Source of the DNA: Leptolyngbya subtilissima AS-A7
Lineage (GTDB): Bacteria > Cyanobacteriota > Cyanobacteriia > Phormidesmidales > Phormidesmidaceae
Assembly: GCF_039962255.1 (NCBI RefSeq)
Contig: NZ_JAMPKY010000006.1
Location: 248,001-312,000 of the forward strand
Direction: 5' to 3'
DNA length: 64,000 nt
A model generated the notes under the pieces. That model was not told where the DNA came from, did no database searches, and worked only from the letters and a program-made list of their open reading frames with translations. A program made the translations under genes and the position numbers. The first letter of the stretch is position 1, and each line of letters opens with the position of its first letter. Positions 9,838 through 17,197 of this stretch are shown piece after piece.

Positions 9838-10202
9838 TACTCCTCCGGCGGTTCATCCAAGTGATCCGACGCTTCCCGATAGAGATTGAAAACGTGATCG
9901 TCCTTGAGGCAGTAGAGCACATTGCGCCCCTGCTTGCGGTAGCTGACCAGACGAGTGGCGCGCAAGATGCGCAGCTGATGGGACACCGCCGACTCGCTCA
10001 TGGCCACGGCAGTTGCTAGCTCACCTACCCGCATTTCGCTCAGAGCCAGAGCCGAGAGAATGCGCCAGCGATTGGGATCGCCCAGCACGCCAAAAAATTC
10101 GGCCATGCGCTGGGCCTTTTCTATGCTCAAAATCTCGTCCACAGGCGACGAACCAGCGTGATGGCAGGAAGGGTCATCGAGAGGGGGGCGATCGCCAGCC
10201 AT
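9837..10202 (-). CDS. smtB: SmtB/ArsR-family zinc-responsive repressor
   Basis: A winged-helix repressor of 121 residues from ATG 10202, close to the 122 of SmtB; longer starts at 10241 (ATG) or 10298 (GTG, inside an operator) are possible but less likely. The recognition helix reads MSESAVSHQLRILRATRLVS and is followed by YRKQGRNVLYCL. The alpha-5 zinc site is kept (Asp and His in LKDDHVF, His and Glu in SDHLDE), and the N-terminal Cys-His-His cluster is present, but the Cys of the alpha-3 position is Met (SEMRVGEL). It should sense zinc through alpha-5 and repress the divergent smtA. Confidence 0.85.
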   Translation of the reverse strand: MAGDRPPLDDPSCHHAGSSPVDEILSIEKAQRMAEFFGVLGDPNRWRILSALALSEMRVGELATAVAMSESAVSHQLRILRATRLVSYRKQGRNVLYCLKDDHVFNLYREASDHLDEPPEE

Positions 10203-10283
10203 ACCAGTGATCTCTGAAGAATAGCCAGGGCCTAGGGACATATCCCAATTATCACAGCAAACAATAGTGAACCATTTAACCCA

Positions 10284-10297
10284 TGAACACTTGTTCA
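10284..10297. promoter_or_regulatory. SmtB-type operator 1
   Basis: Perfect 6-2-6 inverted repeat TGAACA-CT-TGTTCA between the divergent smtB and smtA genes, matching the known ArsR/SmtB operator half-sites. A -10-like TATAGT lies at 10303-10308, between the two operators, so repressor binding would block the promoter. Confidence 0.8.
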
Positions 10298-10315
10298 CAT
10301 GTTATAGTCAACTTA

Positions 10316-10329
10316 TGAACAGGTGTTCA
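10316..10329. promoter_or_regulatory. SmtB-type operator 2
   Basis: Second perfect 6-2-6 inverted repeat TGAACA-GG-TGTTCA, exactly 32 bp (about three helical turns) from operator 1, so both face the same side of the DNA. Confidence 0.8.
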
Positions 10330-10376
10330 AGTATTGAGCATCAGTTTAGTTCACCTAGCCCAAGAGGAACCTTGCT

Positions 10377-10547
10377 ATGACTACCGTTACCCAAATGAAA
10401 TGCGCCTGCGACTCCTGCCTGTGCATTGTTGACACCAGCCAGGCCCTAGAGAAAGATGGCCAGTACTTTTGCAGTGATGCCTGCGCCGACGGTCACCCCG
10501 AGGGGTCTTCGGGCTGTGGTCACACTGGCTGCGGCTGTAATAGCTAA
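10377..10547 (+). CDS. smtA: bacterial metallothionein
   Basis: A 56-residue Cys-rich protein of the same length as SmtA. It has nine cysteines in the SmtA pattern (CACDSCLC at residues 9-16, C32, C36, then CGHTGCGC at 47-54) and histidines at 40 and 49. It binds zinc and other divalent metals in a four-metal cluster in the cytoplasm. It is divergent from smtB with two operators between them and an AAGAGGAAC ribosome-binding site just ahead of the ATG. Expression should rise with excess zinc. Confidence 0.95.
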   Translation: MTTVTQMKCACDSCLCIVDTSQALEKDGQYFCSDACADGHPEGSSGCGHTGCGCNS

Positions 10548-10668
10548 CCCGTTGCGACAGCAAGGTGCAGGGGATTCAGTTGCCTGCACCCTGCTGTTCC
10601 CATTCACCGCTAGCAGCCTAAACCCCATTAAAATCAAGAAAGAGGCGAATCAAGGGATAGGCTAAGAA

Positions 10669-11349
10669 ATGGCACAAAATGACCCAAACCGGGTGCTACG
10701 GCTGCTGCCGCTGGTAACGGGAAGCTTGGGCGGCACCCTGCTGCTGCTCAACCGAGTGCTGACTCCAGCCCTGACCGAATCTCAGGCGCGATCGGACGTG
10801 ATGGGTGTGATTCTTAGCGCTCTGCTGATTTTGACGGGCTTGCTGTGGCAGCGGGTGCAGCCTACCCTGCCTGAAGCCGTTGCCTTAATTGGAGAAGAAG
10901 GGTTAGAGCTAGATGAGGCCCTGCCCGATGCCGCTAAAACTGAACTGGCCTGGGCTTCTCACCTGCTATTGACCAACACCGTTACGCGCTCCGTCGTCGT
11001 CTACCGCCAGGGCAAAACCCTGCTGCGGCGCGGAATCTTAGCTCCTAAAGCCGAGGTCACCCCCGGCCCAATCTTGAAACGAGTGTTGGAGACTGGCAAA
11101 GCAGTGTATCTGGTCAAACTCAGCATTTACCCAGGCCGTGTAGAGTTCGACTATTTGCCTGAAAATACTCAGGGCGTAATCTGTCAGCCCATGGGTCAGG
11201 GCGGCGCGCTGATCTTGGCCGCCAATGCCCCCCGTAGCTACACCCGCCAAGACGAAGCCTGGATCGAAGGCATCGCCGACAAGCTTGGCCATACCCTAGA
11301 TACATCAACGATTACCCCAGATGTCCAAGTAGAGATTTCCCAGGCGTGA
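10669..11349 (+). CDS. cofactor assembly of complex C subunit B-type protein (CCB2/CCB4-like)
   Basis: A 226-residue protein with two N-terminal transmembrane helices (about 9-30 and 42-60) and a soluble GAF-like domain (about 70-215; PTLPEAVALIGEEGLELDEA, VYRQGKTLLRRGILAP, GVICQPMGQGGALILAANAP). This matches the DUF2930/CCB2-CCB4 family, which attaches heme ci to cytochrome b6 of the b6f complex in cyanobacteria and chloroplasts. It sits in the thylakoid membrane. It is monocistronic here. Confidence 0.75.
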   Translation: MAQNDPNRVLRLLPLVTGSLGGTLLLLNRVLTPALTESQARSDVMGVILSALLILTGLLWQRVQPTLPEAVALIGEEGLELDEALPDAAKTELAWASHLLLTNTVTRSVVVYRQGKTLLRRGILAPKAEVTPGPILKRVLETGKAVYLVKLSIYPGRVEFDYLPENTQGVICQPMGQGGALILAANAPRSYTRQDEAWIEGIADKLGHTLDTSTITPDVQVEISQA

Positions 11350-11374
11350 TAAGAAGCAATTATTAGATAACTTT

Positions 11375-11953
11375 CTATTGAAGAAGAGCTAATAGAACAC
11401 ACAACCCACCAATTAAGCAAACCATAATGTGCAGGGCAGACCAAAGATATAAAGTAGGAAACTTGCTAAAGAAAGGATCCCGACTAGCACTTTCGTCTAG
11501 CGCTTCGCATTCAATTTCTCGCAACTGTGCCTGTGGACAAAGTTGAGCGATGCGCTTGCTAATTAGTTTGGCTACTCGATAGTTTTTTAAGTAGTGCTGC
11601 GAATACTTAGCCGACATGAATAGGCCAAACAGGCCAAGAAAGATTGTCAATAACCCAACAGGAATAGTTTGCTTAGAGAATTCCTGCTGTGAAATAAAAG
11701 CAAAGGTAGCAGCCGCAATCGTAATTAGAAAATTGCTCATGGTTGCTCTTTGATCTTCAGCCTGCTTGGCAAGCACATACCTCGTTTCATACATTTTGAG
11801 CAATACTTCGACCGTGAGCTGTTTTTCTGGCTCAGGAAGCTCATGCATGCTGAAACCTCGTGTTCTTCCTTGCTTTGATGTGATGTGATTGATGTCTTCC
11901 CAATCAGTTCCTGCTAAGTTTTCTGGCCAAGCGTCGATTTCAAACTTAACCAT
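11375..11953 (-). CDS. two-helix membrane protein, unknown function
   Basis: A 192-residue protein from ATG 11953 (a TTG at 12010 and an ATG at 11848 are alternatives). Two hydrophobic stretches at about 85-135 (NFLITIAAATFAFISQQ and IPVGLLTIFLGLFGLFMSA) are followed by a basic cytoplasmic segment and a C-terminal helix (LYLWSALHIMVCLIGGLCVL). The layout, LLKMYETRYVLAKQAEDQR before the first helix, loosely recalls RipA-family or SLATT-like membrane proteins; this is a weak resemblance. It lies convergent to the CCB-like gene. Confidence 0.55.
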   Translation of the reverse strand: MVKFEIDAWPENLAGTDWEDINHITSKQGRTRGFSMHELPEPEKQLTVEVLLKMYETRYVLAKQAEDQRATMSNFLITIAAATFAFISQQEFSKQTIPVGLLTIFLGLFGLFMSAKYSQHYLKNYRVAKLISKRIAQLCPQAQLREIECEALDESASRDPFFSKFPTLYLWSALHIMVCLIGGLCVLLALLQ

Positions 11954-12034
11954 CACAGTACCCAACTGATCTTTTGAAGAGATCAACACTAACGGCTTCG
12001 CGAGTTGCAAAGACTTCTCTCACCATAAAATTCC

Positions 12035-13159
12035 TCAATACAGTTCGTACTTGAGCCACTGGCAGTGGAGCGTGCCGTTATAAACCGCCACCCGCTGAGC
12101 CGATTTGAGGCCAATGTGTTGCGACAGGGCTTTGTTGCCGCTAAGGACAAAGGCCGTCCAGCCTTTGAAGCGCTGCTTCAGCACGTTCCCCAGCAGTTTG
12201 TAGAAGGCTCCTAGGTCTTCGTCGGCACCTAAACGTTCGCCGTAGGGCGGGTTGCACAGCAGAAAGCCGCTGTCGGCAGGAGCCTCTAGATCGGCCAAAT
12301 CGGCGGCCCAAAAGTTAATCTGCTCGTCCAAGTCGCAGCGTTGGGCATTGAGACGGGCCTGGTGAATGATGTCGGGATCGCGATCGCACCCCCCCACCCA
12401 GGTGCCCAGATTGTCTTTGCGCGCTGCCTCCGCCTCCTGCCACAGGCGATCCCACAGGTCGCCATCAAAGTCAGGCCAGGTCTGGAAGCCAAACTCTTCG
12501 CGAAAAATGCCTGGGGCGATATTGAGCGCCGCCATGCTAGCCTCCAGGGGCAGCGTGCCAGAGCCGCAGAGAGGATCCAGTAGCGGCACGTCACCGGGCC
12601 AGTCCGTCAGCTTCACCAGCGCTGCCGCCAGGGATTCTTTCAGCGGGGCGGCTCCCACGGCGGGGCGGTAGCCACGGCGGTGCAGGCTGCTGCCCGAACT
12701 GTCGAGGCTGACGGTAGCGGTGTCGTCCTGAATGTGGACGTTGAGCCGCACCTCGGGATGCTGGGTGTCGATGGTAGAGCGATCGCCCCAGTGCTGCCGC
12801 TGCTGATCGACCACGGCATTTTTCACCTGAAGGGCAGTGAAATGGGTGTGGTTGAGGCTGCGGTTTTTGCCGGTGGCATCGACCGCAAAGGTAAGCTCAG
12901 GGGTGAGGTAAGGCCGCCAGTCAATGCTCTGAATGCCCTGGTAGAGATCTTCAGCGTCGCGGCAGGGACACTCGCCCAGCTTGACCAGCACCCGAAAGAC
13001 CAGCCGCGACCAAAGGTTGACCCGATACAGCAGGGCCAGGTCGCCCTCAAAGGCAACCCCGCAAAAGCCCGGCTCAACCTGCTGAGCACCTAAATCTTCG
13101 AGTTCGGCGGCGGCCAAGGCCTCGAGCCCACGGGCAACGGTGGCGAAATATGCAGCCAT
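12035..13159 (-). CDS. THUMP-domain rRNA large-subunit guanine-N2 methyltransferase (RlmL N-terminal type)
   Basis: A 374-residue protein: THUMP RNA-binding domain at about 45-155, then a class I SAM methyltransferase with LLDPLCGSGTLPLEAS (about 193-208) as the cofactor loop and the catalytic CNPPYGERLG near residue 305. The family adds N2-methylguanosine to 23S rRNA (position 2445 in E. coli). The length matches the single-domain YpsC/RlmL-N form rather than the fused E. coli enzyme. Monocistronic and divergent from infC. Confidence 0.85.
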   Translation of the reverse strand: MAAYFATVARGLEALAAAELEDLGAQQVEPGFCGVAFEGDLALLYRVNLWSRLVFRVLVKLGECPCRDAEDLYQGIQSIDWRPYLTPELTFAVDATGKNRSLNHTHFTALQVKNAVVDQQRQHWGDRSTIDTQHPEVRLNVHIQDDTATVSLDSSGSSLHRRGYRPAVGAAPLKESLAAALVKLTDWPGDVPLLDPLCGSGTLPLEASMAALNIAPGIFREEFGFQTWPDFDGDLWDRLWQEAEAARKDNLGTWVGGCDRDPDIIHQARLNAQRCDLDEQINFWAADLADLEAPADSGFLLCNPPYGERLGADEDLGAFYKLLGNVLKQRFKGWTAFVLSGNKALSQHIGLKSAQRVAVYNGTLHCQWLKYELY

Positions 13160-13419
13160 GGGGCCTCCCCTATGAGTTCTGTTGTACGCCCCAGCATAGC
13201 GGGATCAAAGCCCGACTTTATAAGGCATCTACCGTTTTGTTAAGACCGGATATTTCGACACAGCTCTGGCTTAAAAGCTAAGCTATTCTATGGATAACAT
13301 GATGGATAATACCCTTCTAGGTGTATTAGGTGTATGGTTGCTAGGCCAAGCAGCCCTAGGGTCACTTCTGTCCCTAGCCATCGCACCGGCCAACTGTCGA
13401 ATTTTGAGAGGAACGACTT

Positions 13420-13905
13420 ATTTCTAAGACGCAACTGGTAAACCGGCAAATTCGCTCACCTCAGGTGTTCTTAATCGACCAAGAGAACCAAAATCGGGGT
13501 CTCATGGAAACTCGCGAAGCGCTTACGCTAGCCGAGGATGCAGGACTTGACCTGGTGGTGGTCTCTAACGGCAAAGATGCCCCTGTGGCCAAAATTCTGG
13601 ACTACGGCAAGCTTCAGTACCAGCAGAGTAAGCGGCAGAAGCAAAGCTCTAAGCCGTCTTTGAAAGAGGTCAAGCTGCGCCCCAACGTGGGTGAGTCTGA
13701 CTACCAGCTCCGGATTCGCCGCTCGGTCGAGTGGCTGTCGAAGGGAGACTCGGTTAAGTTTTTGGTGCGCCTGCGTGGGCGTGAGCACCAGCACCGCGAT
13801 CGCGCTGGAGAGCTGCTCGATAGAATCGTGAAGGACATCGGCGATGCGGGCAAAGTGCAGGCCCTCGACAAGAAGGCCCTGGTGCTGATGATTACCCCCG
13901 CCTAG
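13420..13905 (+). CDS. infC: translation initiation factor IF-3, apparent AUU start
   Basis: IF-3 keeps initiator tRNA selection accurate on the 30S subunit. A start at GTG 13465 would remove the N-terminal motif; extending in frame to ATT at 13420 adds SKTQLVNRQIRSPQ, the equivalent of the usual N-terminal INERI segment, and a GAGAGGAA Shine-Dalgarno lies 8 nt before it. No other ATG/GTG/TTG fits. The N-domain (VFLIDQENQNRGLMETREAL), linker (KRQKQSSKPSLKEVKLRPNV) and C-domain (VKFLVRLRGREHQHRDRAGE) are all present, 161 residues in total. An AUU start is the classic basis of infC autoregulation in E. coli. The sequence is somewhat divergent, so it may be a second IF-3 paralogue. Confidence 0.85.
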   Translation: MSKTQLVNRQIRSPQVFLIDQENQNRGLMETREALTLAEDAGLDLVVVSNGKDAPVAKILDYGKLQYQQSKRQKQSSKPSLKEVKLRPNVGESDYQLRIRRSVEWLSKGDSVKFLVRLRGREHQHRDRAGELLDRIVKDIGDAGKVQALDKKALVLMITPA

Positions 13906-13983
13906 GGGTAAGCCGGTCGTCTTCCCTGCTGCATTCTGGCGACTGCTTGGTCGTCCCTGGTGCTTTGCTCCTGAGTTCTACGG

Positions 13984-14361
13984 TTAGGTGGCCCAGTCTA
14001 AGAGCTGGGCCACCTGTTGCCATACCTTCACCGGGTTAAAGGGTTTAGCAATTACTCCAGCCACGCCTAGGGTACAGAAGCGATCGCGATCGCTGGTCAA
14101 CACCTTAGCCGTGAGCAAAATTATCGGTATGGCCTGGGTCTTGCGGTTAGCCTGAAGCTGCTCGTAGACCGCAAAGCCATCCATCTCGGGCATTGAGACA
14201 TCTAGCAAGATGGCATCCCAAGGGGCGGCTAAGGCCTTGTCTAAGCCCTCCTGCCCTGACCCGGCACTGTCAGTTTGCCAACCGCCAAACTCTTCAAGCG
14301 AGAGGCAAACTACTTCGCGAATGTCCAGTTCGTCGTCGATCACTAAAATCCGCTTGCTCAT
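13984..14361 (-). CDS. single-domain response regulator (CheY-like)
   Basis: A 125-residue receiver domain: acidic pocket in ILVIDDELDIRE, phospho-acceptor Asp in AILLDVSMPEMDGF, Thr/Lys switch residues in IILLTAKVL and VIAKPFNPVKV. There is no output domain. Its ATG overlaps the stop of the upstream kinase gene by 4 bases (ATGA), so the two are translationally coupled and this is very likely the kinase's partner. Confidence 0.9.
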   Translation of the reverse strand: MSKRILVIDDELDIREVVCLSLEEFGGWQTDSAGSGQEGLDKALAAPWDAILLDVSMPEMDGFAVYEQLQANRKTQAIPIILLTAKVLTSDRDRFCTLGVAGVIAKPFNPVKVWQQVAQLLDWAT

Positions 14362-17180
14362 GCTTTCTTCAGCGGCAGCGTAAAGAAAAATGTACTGCCA
14401 TGGCCGACCTGGCTCTCTACCCAGATTTCCCCGCCGTGCTGCTCCACAATCTGTTTACAGATGGCTAGCCCCAGCCCCGTGCCCCCGCGCTGCCGCGAAT
14501 CCGACACATCCACCTGCTGAAAACGCTCAAAAATCATCTCCAGACGATCGGCTGGAATGCCTCTCCCCTGGTCTTTGACTGCGACCCGCGCCCAAACCGG
14601 CTGATCCCCAAGGGTAGTGTCAGGGGCCGCAATCGCTTTGGGAGTGAAGACCAGAGCCGCTGTCAGCCAAATTTTGCTCCCCGCCTCAGAAAATTTAATC
14701 GCGTTGCCCAGCAGGTTGGTGAGGGTTTGCACTACCGCATCGGGGGCGGCTAGCACCGTAGCGGCGGCGGGAGTGACCCCAATGGTGACCTTGGCTTCCA
14801 AGGCGATCGCCTCTACCCCGTTAACCGCCAGCGCCATCAGCTCATCCAGGCGGCAGGGCTCCAGATTGAGCTCAATGCGGCCCGACGTTAAACGCTCCAG
14901 GTCAAGAATATCGTTGACCAGCCGAATCAGCCTTTCAGTATTGTTAAGGGCCATACCCAGCATTTGCTGAGCTTTCTGGGGCCGGTTGTGCAGCACCCCC
15001 GACTCTAGAATGCCTAGAGCTCCCCGAATAGCCGTTAGGGGCGTCCGCAACTCGTGGCTGATGATGGAAATGAACTCATCCTTGAGGCGGTCGATCCGGT
15101 AGCGATCGCTGATGTCACGCACCACCACCAGCACCTCGTCCTGAGTCACTGGAATAATTCGCGCCTCTTCGTAGATGGTCTCCCCCCCCACGACAAACTC
15201 GTACTCCTGGCGCTGAATGCTACCCGTCTCTAGAGCCAGTTCGACGCAGCGCTGGCGCTCTTGGGCAATGGGGCCAGGCAGGTTGTCATAGACGCTGTTT
15301 TTGTAGAGCTGGCTGCGATCGCCCAGCCAGGTCACCGCCTCTGGGTTATAGATTTCTAGGGGACGACCTTCCCGCCCCAGGCGCATCAGCAGGTCAGGAA
15401 TTGCGTTGATTAAGGCCTTTTGGGTAGCCTCACTGGCCGCCAGAGAAGCCATTTGCTGCGCTACCTGATGCTCTAGCTCGCGCTGGTAGTCGACCCGAAA
15501 CCGCTCAACCTGCCGCCGCTCGGTAATGTCTTGGAATGTATTGATGCTGTAGAGCACCTGCCCCAGGCTGTTGAACACCGGAATCGTGTGCACCTCTAGG
15601 GGAATGCAGCGATCGCCAGTGTCTACCTCAATGTCGTCGGTGTAGGCGGTTTCACCCCGCAGCCCGCGCACCACCGGTAGCTCGTCGGTAGGGTACAACT
15701 CGTTACTGCCGGCTCGGTAGAGCTGATAGGTTTCTGCCAGCTGTCCAGAGTCGGCGGTCGTAACCCCGTTGACCAACAGTTCTTTACCCTTGGCATTGAG
15801 AAACAGCATTTGCCCCGCCTGGTCATGCACACTCAGGGCGACTGGCACCCCGTTCAGGAAAGTAGCTAGCGCATTCTCGCGGTCCTCAAGGGCATGAAAC
15901 GACGACACCAGCTGGCCCACCATGCGGTCAAACCCCTGGCGCAGAGCTTCAACTTCTTGAATTGTGCTGGGCTGGGTGGGCGGTACAATCGCCAGGCCGT
16001 TGGTCAAAGCCTGAGTCGCCCGTTGGAGCGACAAGATCGGTTTAGCAATGTATTCAGCCGTCCAAATGCCCAGGCCGATCGACCCAATCAGGGCCAAGGC
16101 GCACAGCAGGGCTGTCCGGGCCGTGTTGGCATCGATGTCAGCCATAAATTCAGAGGCCGGTACCACGGTAACCAACAGCCAGTTCAGGTCGCCCTGGAGC
16201 GGTGTTGTCTGCACAAAATATTGCTTTTGGTCAAACTGGAGGTGAGAAAAGCGCGGCGATCGCACGTTCTCAAGGCTGCCATAATCGGCAATCAGGCTGG
16301 CCGCTACCGTCCGGGTGAGTGGATTGCGGCTTTGACTCACCGCCAGTCGGCAAGACTGTAGCGCCACATTCTGCGCCGGATCAGAGCGCGGCTGTTGATC
16401 AAACGGCAGCTCCCCAGTAGAAGTCGCCACCAGATGACCGTCGGGCTCAATTAAGAAAATCTGACCCTCGCCGCTCGGGATCAGCTGCTGCAAAAACTCC
16501 CCCAGCTTGGTAAGCAAAATGCCGGTGCTAAAGACGCCGCCAAAGTCTCCCTTGGGGGTCTGAAAGGGGACAAACCGCACCATTACCAGCTGGGGCTGAT
16601 CGTCTCCTCGCTCTAGGGTCACTACTAGCCGCCACAGCCCTTCTGGGTTAGCCTGAGCTGCCGCATACCACGGGTTGTCTGGGGGATCGCGGTGGGGGTG
16701 GTAGCCCTGCCGAATTGGCGGCAGCAGTGTCTTAGATTGGTCCGCGACATCTAGCCGGTAACGGTAGAGCCGGTTGTCGACCACGGACACATTGCGCTGC
16801 CGCACCGAGAAAAATCCTGGGGGTGCTTGACGAGCTACGTTTAGAAACGCACCGGCCTCGTTGGCAATGACAATACCCGTCAGCTCTGGAAAGAGTTGGA
16901 GCTGCTCTACCAGGTGACTTTCCAAGCCGACTAGGTCGGTGCTGCTAAGCGTTCCAGTTTCGAGCAGATAGGCATTGGTCTGAGCCACAAATCGGGACGT
17001 TTGCAGATAGGCATTGAGGTTTTCCCTCGCCCGCTGGCCCGTGATCGTCATCATCTGACGGGCTATATCCTGCACGGCCCGCTGCCCACTGCGGTACGAC
17101 AGGTAGCCCACCAGCCCCGTAATGCCAATCACCTGTAGCAAGAACGGCACGATGAGCAAATTGCGCAGAGAAAACTTCAT
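14358..17180 (-). CDS. membrane sensor histidine kinase (Cache-HAMP-PAS-PAS-HisKA-HATPase)
   Basis: A 940-residue kinase from ATG 17180 (the longer form from 17219 overlaps the upstream gene). TM1 is about residues 7-30, an extracytoplasmic dCache-like sensor follows, TM2 (LLCALALIGSIGLGIWTAEY) is near 355-375, then HAMP, two PAS domains, a HisKA domain with FISIISHELRTPLTAIRG (His near 709) and a HATPase with GIPADRLEMIFERF and RGGTGLGLAICKQIVEQHGG boxes. It should sense a periplasmic small molecule and phosphorylate the adjacent regulators. It lies in a three-gene signalling operon. Confidence 0.9.
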   Translation of the reverse strand: MKFSLRNLLIVPFLLQVIGITGLVGYLSYRSGQRAVQDIARQMMTITGQRARENLNAYLQTSRFVAQTNAYLLETGTLSSTDLVGLESHLVEQLQLFPELTGIVIANEAGAFLNVARQAPPGFFSVRQRNVSVVDNRLYRYRLDVADQSKTLLPPIRQGYHPHRDPPDNPWYAAAQANPEGLWRLVVTLERGDDQPQLVMVRFVPFQTPKGDFGGVFSTGILLTKLGEFLQQLIPSGEGQIFLIEPDGHLVATSTGELPFDQQPRSDPAQNVALQSCRLAVSQSRNPLTRTVAASLIADYGSLENVRSPRFSHLQFDQKQYFVQTTPLQGDLNWLLVTVVPASEFMADIDANTARTALLCALALIGSIGLGIWTAEYIAKPILSLQRATQALTNGLAIVPPTQPSTIQEVEALRQGFDRMVGQLVSSFHALEDRENALATFLNGVPVALSVHDQAGQMLFLNAKGKELLVNGVTTADSGQLAETYQLYRAGSNELYPTDELPVVRGLRGETAYTDDIEVDTGDRCIPLEVHTIPVFNSLGQVLYSINTFQDITERRQVERFRVDYQRELEHQVAQQMASLAASEATQKALINAIPDLLMRLGREGRPLEIYNPEAVTWLGDRSQLYKNSVYDNLPGPIAQERQRCVELALETGSIQRQEYEFVVGGETIYEEARIIPVTQDEVLVVVRDISDRYRIDRLKDEFISIISHELRTPLTAIRGALGILESGVLHNRPQKAQQMLGMALNNTERLIRLVNDILDLERLTSGRIELNLEPCRLDELMALAVNGVEAIALEAKVTIGVTPAAATVLAAPDAVVQTLTNLLGNAIKFSEAGSKIWLTAALVFTPKAIAAPDTTLGDQPVWARVAVKDQGRGIPADRLEMIFERFQQVDVSDSRQRGGTGLGLAICKQIVEQHGGEIWVESQVGHGSTFFFTLPLKKA

Positions 17181-17197
17181 GGCTAGGTCGAGTTCAC

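Noticed and set aside
10203..10298. Longer SmtB starts (ATG 10241 or GTG 10298)
   Set aside because: The GTG lies inside the operator and both give proteins longer than the family; the 10202 start aligns with SmtB.
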